A stretch of DNA of 64,000 nucleotides from Nocardia sp. NBC_00403. Lineage in GTDB: Bacteria > Actinomycetota > Actinomycetes > Mycobacteriales > Mycobacteriaceae. A program made the position numbers and the translations under genes. Shown here one piece after another: positions 48,478 to 56,912 of this stretch. A model generated the notes under the pieces. The model was not told the origin of the DNA. It worked only from the letters and a program-made list of their open reading frames with translations, and did not search any database. The stretch's first letter is position 1; each line of letters opens with the position of its first letter. Location: assembly GCF_036046055.1 (NCBI RefSeq), contig NZ_CP107939.1:5704001-5768000 (forward strand), read 5' to 3'.

Positions 48478-48843
48478 TCACGCGCGCCCGCCACCCGGCC
48501 CCCAGAGTCCGGTATCGATGGCGCTCTCCAGCAGTTCGGCCTGCACTGCCACCACACCGGCCAGGATTGCGCGAGCGGCGACCAGGAGGTCCACGATCTG
48601 CGGCGAGGTCGGGGCATAGGTCGCCGACAACCCCTCGCAGCGTGCGGTAAACAGACCGGCCCGCCGCAAAATCGACAGTTGCTGGGACAGGTTCGCCGGC
48701 TCCACCCCCACATCCGCCAGGATCTCCGACACCGCATGCTCACGTTCACTGAGCAACTCCAGTACCCGGATCCGAACTGGGTGCCCGAGGGCCTTGAAGA
48801 AGTCCGCCTTCATCTGATGCAGGGGTGTACTCGATCCCGGCAC
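48478..48843 (-). CDS. ArsR-family transcriptional regulator, second copy
   Basis: A 121-residue paralogue of the 43.8 kb regulator (HQMKADFFKALGHPVRIRVL, then ANLSQQLSILRRAGLFTARC). The recognition helix NLSQQLS is identical, so both copies probably bind the same operator. GTG 48843 gives the family's usual N-terminus with GGAGG about 11 bases upstream; ATG 48867 is an alternative. It precedes pckG on the same strand, separated by about 90 bp, and is divergent from the DUF5313 gene across an operator-like repeat. Confidence 0.9.
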   Translation of the reverse strand: MPGSSTPLHQMKADFFKALGHPVRIRVLELLSEREHAVSEILADVGVEPANLSQQLSILRRAGLFTARCEGLSATYAPTSPQIVDLLVAARAILAGVVAVQAELLESAIDTGLWGPGGGRA

Positions 48844-48898
48844 TCGCGAACTTTCCTCCCACCACATACGACACCAGCGCCCGTAGTCGATATATTGA

Positions 48899-48914
48899 TT
48901 GCGCAGTTTAGCAA
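48899..48914. promoter_or_regulatory. ArsR-type operator, site 2
   Basis: TTGCGCAGTTTAGCAA (minus strand TTGCTAAACTGCGCAA) keeps one perfect half-site and five of seven bases of the other. It lies between the second ArsR gene and the divergent DUF5313 gene. Confidence 0.55.
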
Positions 48915-49030
48915 GCAGGGAGAACACAGTTGATCATCGCATTACATACCAACCCAGCCCAGCAACCGGATCAGTCCACACTGCCCCCACGCGGCTGCCC
49001 CACCGCGCACGCAGCCGGGGCGATGCACCG

Positions 49031-49411
49031 ATGACCGAACATGCAACTCCGACCCCCGCCCAGCGGATCGGCTACATCTGCGGGCGCACACTGCCCGCGG
49101 AGATGGCGCAGTGGGTTGGCAACGACCTGACAGGACCTGGCGCCACCCGCCGGTATCTGATGCGGATCCTGATCCCGATCACTCCGGTACTGATGTTGTT
49201 CCTGCTGGTACCGGGACCGATCTGGATGGGCCTGGCCATGATGGCCCTGTTGTATCTGCCGCTGATCTATTTCACCGTCGCGCTGAGCAACGTTTATCGG
49301 CGCAACCGGCTGATCAAACACGGACTCGACCCCGAACTCGCCGACGCCCGTGCCACAAGCCACGCCGAGGCCGAACGCCTCGCCTACGAACGCCGACATG
49401 GCCGCGCCTGA
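49031..49411 (+). CDS. DUF5313 family membrane protein
   Basis: A 126-residue protein with the DUF5313 layout: GRTLPAEMAQWVGNDLTGPG, two adjacent membrane helices (about 47-83) and the tail RRNRLIKHGLDPELADARAT. The family is restricted to mycolic-acid actinobacteria and has no known function. ATG 49031 is chosen by homology; the ribosome site is weak. It shares an operator region with the divergent ArsR gene. Confidence 0.88.
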   Translation: MTEHATPTPAQRIGYICGRTLPAEMAQWVGNDLTGPGATRRYLMRILIPITPVLMLFLLVPGPIWMGLAMMALLYLPLIYFTVALSNVYRRNRLIKHGLDPELADARATSHAEAERLAYERRHGRA

Positions 49412-49472
49412 TCCAGCAAACGACTCAGCGGTCGACGGCAGTGCAACCAGCCAGGCCAGACAACCTTCGACT

Positions 49473-49500
49473 AGATACTTGCTAACATTAGCAAGCATCT
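49473..49500 (+). promoter_or_regulatory. ArsR-type operator, site 3 (perfect palindrome)
   Basis: TTGCTAACATTAGCAA at 49479-49494 is a perfect inverted repeat around CA, and the symmetry extends outward (AGAT.C / G.ATCT, one mismatch) to 49473-49500. It ends 15 bp before the start of the zinc-ribbon gene, where a bound repressor would block transcription or initiation. Confidence 0.75.
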
Positions 49501-49515
49501 AGGGAGGTCGATGTG

Positions 49516-49692
49516 ATGCGTGTGACCCCGATCGGCCGATTCCGCGGGCGGATCTTGCGGTGCCCGGACTGCGGCCTTCTGTGCAGAACATCGGCGCTGG
49601 CGGCGGGGACCGCGGCCTGCCCCCGATGTGGGGCGCAACCGCTGACAGTTCTCGGCACAGGCAAGTCGTACAGCGCCTCCAGAACAGAGTGA
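49516..49692 (+). CDS. Small zinc-ribbon protein (58 residues)
   Basis: A short gene beginning MRVTPIGRFRGRILRCPDCG, with CPDC at about 16-19 and CPRC at about 39-42, a classic two-knuckle zinc ribbon, ending in SYSASRTE and TGA. AGGGAGG lies 9-15 bases before the ATG (GTG 49513 is also possible). A perfect ArsR-type palindrome abuts the ribosome site. It would be controlled by one or both ArsR proteins. No family was recognised beyond the zinc ribbon. The alpha/beta hydrolase gene follows after 173 bp. Confidence 0.7.
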   Translation: MRVTPIGRFRGRILRCPDCGLLCRTSALAAGTAACPRCGAQPLTVLGTGKSYSASRTE

Positions 49693-49865
49693 GGCGCTCG
49701 GCGTACCATGCTGCGAACATCCGAATTCGCCTGGACCGGGCTCGGTCCGCAGCGAACAGGATGCGCATCGGATCGATCCGTCGACGCCCGGGTGATGGCG
49801 TCGACTCACCCCGCACCACAACACCATTCGTCACACATCGCACGCTGTTCCACGGAAGAAGGACC

Positions 49866-50672
49866 ATGCCCATCGCCACCCTCAACGGGACCCGTATCAA
49901 CTACGACATCACTGGAACGGGTCCGCTGGTCGTGCTGGTGATGGGGACCGGCAGCCCGGGGAGAGTCTGGCGGACCTATCAAGTGCCTGCCCTGGTCAAG
50001 GCCGGATTCCGGGTCGCAACACCAGACAACCGCGGGATCGCACCGTCGGACGAATGCGCCGGGGGCTTCGACATCGACGATCTGGTCGCCGACACCGCCG
50101 CGCTGATCGAGCATCTCGGCGTCGGCCGCGCCAACGTGGTCGGCCACTCGATGGGCGCAAGAGTCGTCCAGGAGTTGGCTCTGGCCCGTCCTGACCTCGT
50201 CGACAAAGCCGTCATGCTCGGAGCCGCCGGACGACCGCATCCGTTGGCGCGCACCTTCAACGTCGGTGAACAAGCCCTGTACGACCAAGGAATTCAGTTG
50301 CCTGCGCAGTACGCGGCAGCCATCAAGGCAATGCTGAACCTGTCCCCGCACACCCTGAAAGATGAGACAAAAGCCCAGGAATGGCTCGACATCTTCGAGT
50401 TCACCACGGGCAAAACAACACCGGGGGTCCGCGCGCAGATCGGCATGGACCGCTCCCGCGACCGACTGCCCGACTACGCGCGAATTACCGCACCGAGTCT
50501 GGTCGTCGGATTCGCCGACGACCAGATGACGCCGACCTTGTTCGGCCGCGAGGTCGCCGCCGCCATCCCCCGCGCCCGCTACGTCGAAATCGAACGCTGC
50601 GGACACTACGGCTATCTGGAACGACCGGACGAAGTCAACCGCGTGATCATCGAATTCCTCACCGCCGCATAA
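49866..50672 (+). CDS. Alpha/beta hydrolase
   Basis: A 268-residue hydrolase. It begins MPIATLNGTRINYDITGTGP. The nucleophile elbow is GHSMGA (Ser95), the acid is likely in GFADDQMTP, and the histidine is in CGHYGYLERPDEV. It resembles 3-oxoadipate enol-lactonase and haloperoxidase-like hydrolases. The ATG has GAAGAAGG five bases upstream. It may share the ArsR-controlled transcript of the zinc-ribbon gene. Substrate unknown. Confidence 0.9.
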   Translation: MPIATLNGTRINYDITGTGPLVVLVMGTGSPGRVWRTYQVPALVKAGFRVATPDNRGIAPSDECAGGFDIDDLVADTAALIEHLGVGRANVVGHSMGARVVQELALARPDLVDKAVMLGAAGRPHPLARTFNVGEQALYDQGIQLPAQYAAAIKAMLNLSPHTLKDETKAQEWLDIFEFTTGKTTPGVRAQIGMDRSRDRLPDYARITAPSLVVGFADDQMTPTLFGREVAAAIPRARYVEIERCGHYGYLERPDEVNRVIIEFLTAA

Positions 50673-50699
50673 CAATCGGTAAACGTGAAAGGACAACTC

Positions 50700-51089
50700 C
50701 GTGACCGGCGAGGAGCACGACATCGACAACGACCTGTGGCTTGTGTACGGTCTGTCCTTCAAGAACGCCGTTGACGGCGAAATTCGACATATGCGTTCGG
50801 CAGATTCCATGTGTGCTCGCCGGTGAGCAGGATGATGTCCGCGGCCCGAGCGGATCGAGCACATCGCAGACGATCATCGTGCTCTGGCTGTATTGCCAGT
50901 AGACAGGCAGGCCCTGGGTGGTGCCTTTGACCTCAATTCGCGCGACCGTGAATGGATCGGCTTGGTAGCCCTCGGCGGTGTCGACCTCATCAATCCAGCA
51001 ACCCCGAACACAGCCACTGCGGCGATCAATACGGCCTCGCTGAACATGCAAAGCCGCAACACTTTTCGAAGCTCACCCAGCGGCTTCAT
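50700..51089 (-). pseudogene. Broken membrane-anchored protein downstream of the DUF4389 gene
   Basis: From ATG 51089 the minus strand reads MKPLGELRKVLRLCMFSEAV, then LIAAVAVFGVAGL (a membrane anchor). A frame change near 51000 follows, then DEVDTAEGYQADPFTVARIE and VYWQYSQSTMIVCDVLDPLG, with probably a second shift near 50840. The start lies five bases after the DUF4389 stop, so the two genes formed an operon. Family not identified. Confidence 0.55.
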
Positions 51090-51093
51090 CAGG

Positions 51094-51774
51094 TCACGCC
51101 AGAGCTGAGTCGGAGGATTCGCGTGGGCCTTGGTCGAGGCGGAACGGCGGGTACTCGTCACGCATCAGCGCGGCGTAGGCCAGCACGCGATAGGACCAGC
51201 GGTTGATGCCGACGATGAAGTCGAACATCGGGCGCGGGTATCGGGCGGTGAACAGCAGCGTCACCATGGAGACCAGGACGAGTAGTCCGAGCAGAGAGAT
51301 CCCGGCAGAACCATTGTCACCGTCGCCCCAACTTATGGTCGCCCCCGCGCTGGTCATCGCGGCGACGATCAAGTAGTGCGGGATCGCCAGTAGCCACCAC
51401 TTCACCAGCACCTGGCCACGGGACAGCTTTTCCGGGTAGCCGACCTGCAAGTCCGCCGGATAGGCGGTGGGGCGCAGCGTGAACGGCGGGTACTTATCGG
51501 TGCCGATCGGGGAGAACGCGTAGAACTGGACGCGCCACATCCAGCGCAGCACGCCGACGTTGAAGTCGAATATTCCCCGCGGGTAGCGGCCGGTGAACAG
51601 GATCGCGAAGCCCGCGACGACGGTGAGCACCACGAAGGCGATCCAGAAGAAGAACAGGACGACGTAGTGCGGTATCGCGAGGATCCATTTCACGAGCCAG
51701 AGCCAACGTGACAGCGGTTCGTCGAGATCACCGCGGAAGTTCACAGGGTAGAGGGGGGTCTTGTCGGGGTTCAT
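51094..51774 (-). CDS. DUF4389 membrane protein
   Basis: A 226-residue protein with two copies of the DUF4389 pattern: a pair of membrane helices followed by a short motif, ILFTGRYPRGIFDFNVGVLR in the first half and LLFTARYPRPMFDFIVGINR in the second. The function of the family is unknown. The ATG at 51774 has AGGAG nine bases upstream. It is divergent from the flavodoxin gene, and a strong DosR-like box lies in the shared region. Confidence 0.92.
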   Translation of the reverse strand: MNPDKTPLYPVNFRGDLDEPLSRWLWLVKWILAIPHYVVLFFFWIAFVVLTVVAGFAILFTGRYPRGIFDFNVGVLRWMWRVQFYAFSPIGTDKYPPFTLRPTAYPADLQVGYPEKLSRGQVLVKWWLLAIPHYLIVAAMTSAGATISWGDGDNGSAGISLLGLLVLVSMVTLLFTARYPRPMFDFIVGINRWSYRVLAYAALMRDEYPPFRLDQGPRESSDSALA

Positions 51775-51996
51775 GATCGGCGCTCCTGACCGGGTGCAGC
51801 GTTATGCTCCGCGCCGACGCCGTGCAGCGCGCACGCGGTTCGTATCCAGCATTGCCGGATTCGATGCGACCTCCGAGGCCGAAATGTCATTCATCGGGAG
51901 GACGTTGGACCTCAGGTTCGGCTGCTGTATTGCCACAATGCCCACGATGCCGAGGCGGGGATGGCGACCCTCCTCTGATATCGGAGCCGACGCCGA

Positions 51997-52010
51997 GGGC
52001 CCTTGGTCCC
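51997..52010. promoter_or_regulatory. DosR-like box upstream of the flavodoxin gene
   Basis: GGGCCCTTGGTCCC differs from the perfect palindrome GGGACCTTGGTCCC at one position and ends 57 bp before ATG 52068. No clear 22-bp partner. Confidence 0.6.
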
Positions 52011-52067
52011 GGCGCAACGGGCATCACGCCTCTGCCCGCCAGGTACGCGACGCGCGACGCTGTTCAC

Positions 52068-52622
52068 ATGGAAGCGAACAAGACCCGCATCGCCGTCATC
52101 TACGCGACGGCACAAGGATCGACCCGCGATATCGCCGAGTTCATCGGCGAAACACTCACCGCTCGCGGCGTTGCCGTCGAATTGAGCGATATCGAACACG
52201 CACCGGAGCTGTCCGGCTTCGACGCGGTGATCCTGGGCAGCGCGGTGCACGACAGAGCCCTGTTGCCCGCGGTGACATCGTTTGTCAGCACACACCGCGA
52301 CGCATTGGCGGACACCGACGTCTGGCTGTTCAGCGTCGGCCTCGGGCCGGCGCTGCGCGGCCCGATCGGTCGGCGCATCGGCCGCACCGTCCCGAAGAAG
52401 ATCGCCGCACTGCGTGATTCGATATCGCCGCGCGACTATCGTGCCTTCGCGGGACACTACGAACGCGCAGGCGTCTCGTTGCAAGCGCGGGCGCTCTACC
52501 GGCTCATGGGTGGCACCCGCTACGGCGATCTGCGCGACTGGACCGCGATCCGCACATGGGCCACCGACATCGCCGTTTCGCTCGGCCTGCCGAAAGCGAA
52601 ATCGACGCCGATCCACCCCTAG
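52068..52622 (+). CDS. Flavodoxin-domain protein
   Basis: A 184-residue flavodoxin-fold protein. It begins with the FMN-phosphate loop IAVIYATAQGSTRDIA and has the later loops VILGSAVHDRALLP and FSVGLGPAL. It is similar in plan to HemG-like protoporphyrinogen oxidases and flavodoxins. It may carry electrons from reduced flavin in low oxygen. ATG 52068 is assigned by homology; no strong ribosome site is visible. A DosR-like box lies upstream. Confidence 0.85.
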   Translation: MEANKTRIAVIYATAQGSTRDIAEFIGETLTARGVAVELSDIEHAPELSGFDAVILGSAVHDRALLPAVTSFVSTHRDALADTDVWLFSVGLGPALRGPIGRRIGRTVPKKIAALRDSISPRDYRAFAGHYERAGVSLQARALYRLMGGTRYGDLRDWTAIRTWATDIAVSLGLPKAKSTPIHP

Positions 52623-52637
52623 CTGATATCCGGCCGC

Positions 52638-52673
52638 GGGCCCAAGGCCGCCGGACGCCGGGACCTGCGGTAG
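52638..52673 (+). promoter_or_regulatory. Tandem DosR-like boxes upstream of ppsA
   Basis: GGGCCCAAGGCCGC (52638-52651, 11 of 14) and GGGACCTGCGGTAG (52660-52673, 11 of 14) start 22 bp apart and end 72 bp before ATG 52746. Confidence 0.6.
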
Positions 52674-52745
52674 TAGTGGTCGCCCCGTGGTCGGAGTGAC
52701 GCTGAGATCCGAGTCCATTCCAGGTGCTAACGATGGGAAATCGAC

Positions 52746-55043
52746 ATGGGCGACTACGTAGCCGAACTCGGCGAGCTGCGACTCACCGACGCGAATCAGG
52801 CAGGCGGCAAGGGTGCGAACCTGGGCGAGCTGGTGGCAACCGGAGTACCAGTACCCCCGGGTTTCGTCATCCTGCGCTCCTGCTACGAGCAGGTGATCGC
52901 GGACGGACCGAATGGCGCGGAGCTCGATCGCCTACACAGCGAAGCGCTGCGGTCGAGCACCGATGGACCTCGGGTGAACGAACTATGTCGCAGAATGCGG
53001 GAACTCGTGCATCAAAGCATGCTGGACGCGCCAATGCGCGAGATGATCCTGGCGGCCTATCAGGCACTCGGCGATGATGTTTCGGTGGCCGTTCGCTCGT
53101 CGGCGGTCGGCGAGGACAGCGCCACCTCTTCGTTCGCCGGAATGAACCTCTCACGGACCAACGTGCACGGCGACGAGAAGCTGCTCGCCGCCGTGATCGA
53201 CTGCTGGGCTTCACTGTTCACCCCGCGCGTTGTCACCTATCGGTCGCGACGCGGAATGGATCAGCGGCCGGTGATGGCCGTGGTCGTGCAGCGCATGGTC
53301 AGCGCGCTATGTTCCGGGGTCGCGTTCACCGCCGACCCGACGACCGGGCGCCGCGACCGGGTGGTGATCGACGCCGCACGCGGGCAGGGCGAGGTCGTGG
53401 TATCCGGAGCCACCGAACCCGACACTTATCTACTCGACGCCGAGGGGCCCACCCTGCTGGAGACCCGCAACGGCCACCAGAGTTTCGCCATCGTGGCAGG
53501 CCCTGACGGCGACCGGCGAGTCGAATTGACCGGAGCCGAATCGGACGCACCGGCGCTGAGTGAGGAGCAGGCCGTCGAGGTGGCTCGGCTCGCGTTGACG
53601 GTGCAGAAACATCACGGCTGTCCGCAGGACGTCGAGTGGGCCTTCGACACGGACATGCTGTGGTTGGTGCAAGCCCGCCCGATCACCACACTGCCGGACT
53701 ATCCGGCCGGACCGACCATGGCGGGCACGATGCCCCGGACTGTGCTGGTGCGTGGTCTCGCCGCGGCACCGGGTCGTGCGAGCGGACCGGTCCGCGTCCT
53801 TACCTCCCCCACCCAGGGCCAGGCGTTGCGCGACGGCGAGGTCCTGGTGGCGCCGATGACCAACCCGGACTGGCTGCCGACCATCACACGGGCAGCGGCC
53901 GTTGTCACCGACAGCGGCGGCATGACCTGTCACGCCGCCATCGTCGCACGCGAATTGGGAGTCCCGTGTGTGGTCGGCACCCGCACGGCCACAACCGCGC
54001 TGGCCGATGGAACGTCGGTGACCGTCGATGGCTCGACAGGCGAAATCCAAGCGGGGCAAGTGCCTTCGAGCACCAGTGCCGTCATCCCTACGCCCACGGT
54101 GGCCGCTGCAGAGCCGACGGCCACCCGAATCTACGTCAACCTCGCGCTGCCCGAGGCGGCCGAGCGCGTCGCGGCGAGCGACGTGGACGGCGTCGGCTTG
54201 CTGCGTGCGGAAACGCTGCTCACCGAGGCGCTCGGCGGTCGACATCCGCGGGACATGATCGCCCGCGGCGAGGGGCACGCCTTCGTAGATCGGATGACGG
54301 AGTCGCTGCACCGCATCACGGCCGCCTTCCAGCCTCGACCCGTGGTGTATCGAGCCATCGATATGCGCAGCAACGAGTTTCGCGCACTGGAGGGCGGCGC
54401 CCGATACGAGCCCGTCGAGCACAACCCGATGATCGGCTATCGGGGCTGCTACCGCTATGTCCACGAACCCGAACTGTTCGGACTGGAGCTCGCCGCACTC
54501 GCCCAGGTGCGTGAACGAACCCCGAACCTGCACTTGATGATTCCGTTCGTCCGCACCCGCTGGGAGCTGGAGGCGTGTCTGGAACTCGTCGATACAAGCC
54601 CACTCGGGCGGCAGCGTGGCCTGCACCGCTGGGTGATGGCAGAGGTGCCCTCGGTGGTGCATTGGCTGCCAGAATACGTCGGTCTCGGGATCGACGGGGT
54701 GTCCATCGGCACCAACGATCTCACCCAGCTGATGCTCGGTGTCGACCGCGATTCCGAGCAGTGCGCCGAGTTGTTCGACGAATCCGATCCCGCGGTACTG
54801 GACGCCATCGGCCGTATCGTCTCGACCGCGCGCCGTCTCGGGATCACCTCCTCACTGTGCGGGCAGGCACCATCGAATAGACCGGAGTTCGCCGAACACC
54901 TTGTGCGCATGGGTATCACTTCGATTTCGGTGACACCGGACGCGGTATCGGCAACCCGACGAGCGGTCGCCACAGCCGAGCGGCGCCTGTTGCTCGACCG
55001 AGCGTTGGCAGACGGCCAGCGGAAATCGACCGCATCGCACTGA
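52746..55043 (+). CDS. ppsA: Phosphoenolpyruvate synthase
   Basis: A 765-residue three-domain enzyme converting pyruvate and ATP to PEP. The N-terminal ATP-grasp-like domain (about 1-310) contains [34 protein letters not shown] and [20 protein letters not shown]. The swivelling domain carries the phosphorylated histidine in [14 protein letters not shown] (about 395). The C-terminal TIM barrel includes the GLLRAE block, the catalytic substrate motif region and [19 protein letters not shown] with the SLCGQAPS ending. Tandem DosR-like boxes precede it. Together with PckG it places PEP synthesis under this island. Confidence 0.94.
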   Translation: MGDYVAELGELRLTDANQAGGKGANLGELVATGVPVPPGFVILRSCYEQVIADGPNGAELDRLHSEALRSSTDGPRVNELCRRMRELVHQSMLDAPMREMILAAYQALGDDVSVAVRSSAVGEDSATSSFAGMNLSRTNVHGDEKLLAAVIDCWASLFTPRVVTYRSRRGMDQRPVMAVVVQRMVSALCSGVAFTADPTTGRRDRVVIDAARGQGEVVVSGATEPDTYLLDAEGPTLLETRNGHQSFAIVAGPDGDRRVELTGAESDAPALSEEQAVEVARLALTVQKHHGCPQDVEWAFDTDMLWLVQARPITTLPDYPAGPTMAGTMPRTVLVRGLAAAPGRASGPVRVLTSPTQGQALRDGEVLVAPMTNPDWLPTITRAAAVVTDSGGMTCHAAIVARELGVPCVVGTRTATTALADGTSVTVDGSTGEIQAGQVPSSTSAVIPTPTVAAAEPTATRIYVNLALPEAAERVAASDVDGVGLLRAETLLTEALGGRHPRDMIARGEGHAFVDRMTESLHRITAAFQPRPVVYRAIDMRSNEFRALEGGARYEPVEHNPMIGYRGCYRYVHEPELFGLELAALAQVRERTPNLHLMIPFVRTRWELEACLELVDTSPLGRQRGLHRWVMAEVPSVVHWLPEYVGLGIDGVSIGTNDLTQLMLGVDRDSEQCAELFDESDPAVLDAIGRIVSTARRLGITSSLCGQAPSNRPEFAEHLVRMGITSISVTPDAVSATRRAVATAERRLLLDRALADGQRKSTASH

Positions 55044-55287
55044 CAATCGCGACCGTGACCCTGCGCTGGAGCGTGGGGCCACAAGTGGGTCGCTGTTGCG
55101 CGAACAGTGACGACAGTCAACGCTATTTCGCTGAGAACGAATGCTTCCCACCCGAGTTCACAGCACACTCCAAAAGTCCGCCGAATGCCCATCGTCTGCC
55201 GGGCGTTCGGCAAATCCGGTGGCGCGGGGTCCGATTCCGAACACCACGCCATCGGCAGATCGAATCAGCTCTTGCGGGCAGATCGAA

Positions 55288-56175
55288 TCAGGTCTTGCGC
55301 ACCACGACCATCGGGCACTCCACCGAATGCAGCAGCGCGTTGCTCGTGGAGCCGAGGACCATGCTCTCGAAACCTCCGCGTCCGTGACTTCCGACCACAA
55401 GCAGCTGAGCGTTCGCCGATTCCTCGAGGAGAGCACGAACAGGCCTGTCGCACTTCAGGATTCGCTTCAAAGGTACTTCGGGGTAGCGGTCGCAGAAGCC
55501 GGCCAGCTGCTCGGCCAATCGTGCCTGTTCCGATTCGCGTTGCGCTTCCCACCCGGAATACGGCAGCTCGATCCCGCTGGCATCGCTCCAGGTGTGCAGT
55601 GCGGTCACGCCGACCTTGCGCCGCGATGCCTCCTCGAATGCGAGCTCGATGGCGGGCACGCTGTTGGCGGTCCCGTCGACGCCGACCAGAACAGGCATAC
55701 TCGCCGACACCGGATCGATCGCCGCGATACCGTGGATCACGGCGACCGGGCAGTGCGCGTGGTGAGTCACCGCGGTGCTGACCGAACCGAGCAGCCCGCG
55801 GTGGAACGCTCCGATGCCGCGACTGCCCACAACGAGCATCTTGGCGCGCGCTGAGCGCTCGATCATGGTCGGGATGATCTCGACGAAGGTCAGTTCCGTC
55901 GTGAGGTCCAGCTCCTCGGCCGGTGCGGCCTGACGCGCCACCCGCGCGGCCTCGGTCAGGATCCGCTCACCGTCGCTTCGCAGCCACTCCACGTCGGCCT
56001 TGCCCAACGACATCCCGGACCCGAAGCCGGTGGAGATCGCCATCGAGGTGAGGATATGCAGCGAGTGGTGGTGCAGCGTAGCGTCGACCGCCGCCCAGGC
56101 GACCGCCTGGTACGAGCTCGCCGAACCGTCGACGGCTGCCACGATCGGCGGCAGCGGCGTGGAGGGGTTGGGCAT
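55288..56175 (-). CDS. Universal stress protein, two tandem Usp domains (Rv2623-like)
   Basis: A 295-residue protein with two Usp domains; both carry ATP-binding loops (GSRGIGAFHRGLLGSVSTAV and [20 protein letters not shown]). The plan VLVGVDGTANSVPAIELAFE, EEASRR and ALHTWSD matches Rv2623, which slows growth in an ATP-dependent way. ATG 56175 has AAAGGAA seven bases upstream. It is 55 bp downstream of the Rv1733c-like gene and probably co-transcribed with it. Confidence 0.93.
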   Translation of the reverse strand: MPNPSTPLPPIVAAVDGSASSYQAVAWAAVDATLHHHSLHILTSMAISTGFGSGMSLGKADVEWLRSDGERILTEAARVARQAAPAEELDLTTELTFVEIIPTMIERSARAKMLVVGSRGIGAFHRGLLGSVSTAVTHHAHCPVAVIHGIAAIDPVSASMPVLVGVDGTANSVPAIELAFEEASRRKVGVTALHTWSDASGIELPYSGWEAQRESEQARLAEQLAGFCDRYPEVPLKRILKCDRPVRALLEESANAQLLVVGSHGRGGFESMVLGSTSNALLHSVECPMVVVRKT

Positions 56176-56230
56176 GATTGTTCCTTTCGGTGCCACAGAT
56201 GTCACGGACGCCGCAGCGGTGTCGGCGGAC

Positions 56231-56833
56231 TCATTGAGTGTCTTCTCTGATCGGGCGATTCAGCTGCCGCCACTGCCGGGCGCATTGGGCGTCATGATGG
56301 CGTTCGAGCAGCCACCCTGAGCCTTTGACCAGCGACCACGCGGCGAACCAGGTGGCGACCAGCACCACGACCCCGACACCGATCCCGGTCATCGCGGCCA
56401 CGCCGGGCGGGTGCGGTGGCGTCGTCGGAAGGACGTCGGAGTCGAGCCACACGACGACCTGATCACCGAGAGACGCTTTGCTCGACACCCGCACCGTGGC
56501 GGTGCCGGGTCGGCCATCGCGGGTCCACTGCACAGGCGCTTCGAACAAATGCGCCTTCAGCTGCCCGGGTTCAGCGGTAATCGTCGCGCTGACAGCGGTT
56601 TTCGCCGCGTCCTCGGTGCGGATCCGTGCGGCGTCGGAGGTGTAGGCGGTCGTTGCCAGCGCACCGGCAATTGGTATCGCGACGAGTACCACGAGCGTTG
56701 CGATGATCCGCAATACGGCCTCGAGCCGATCCGACGGGCGCAGCAGCGGATTGGGATTCCATGGACGCATCCACCACAGGCGCGCCACGGGTGACCATGC
56801 TCCGCGGATCGGGAACGCCGAGTACTCGGACAT
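56231..56833 (-). CDS. Two-helix membrane protein, Rv1733c-like
   Basis: A 200-residue membrane protein. The NPLLRPSDRLEAVLRIIATL start, a first membrane helix (about 40-62), an external domain with the GDQVVVWLDSDV pattern and a second helix (about 150-170) match Rv1733c, a DosR-induced protein of unknown function. ATG 56833 has AAGGTGA about six bases upstream. It is flanked by a SulP transporter upstream and a universal stress protein downstream, both leftward. Confidence 0.9.
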   Translation of the reverse strand: MSEYSAFPIRGAWSPVARLWWMRPWNPNPLLRPSDRLEAVLRIIATLVVLVAIPIAGALATTAYTSDAARIRTEDAAKTAVSATITAEPGQLKAHLFEAPVQWTRDGRPGTATVRVSSKASLGDQVVVWLDSDVLPTTPPHPPGVAAMTGIGVGVVVLVATWFAAWSLVKGSGWLLERHHDAQCARQWRQLNRPIREDTQ

Positions 56834-56912
56834 CGCCGGTCACCTTCTTTCGGTGGCATCTCTCTCGACTTCGAGCATCTCGCGTCGGCGCGCGGGCAGG
56901 CAGAGACGAAAG

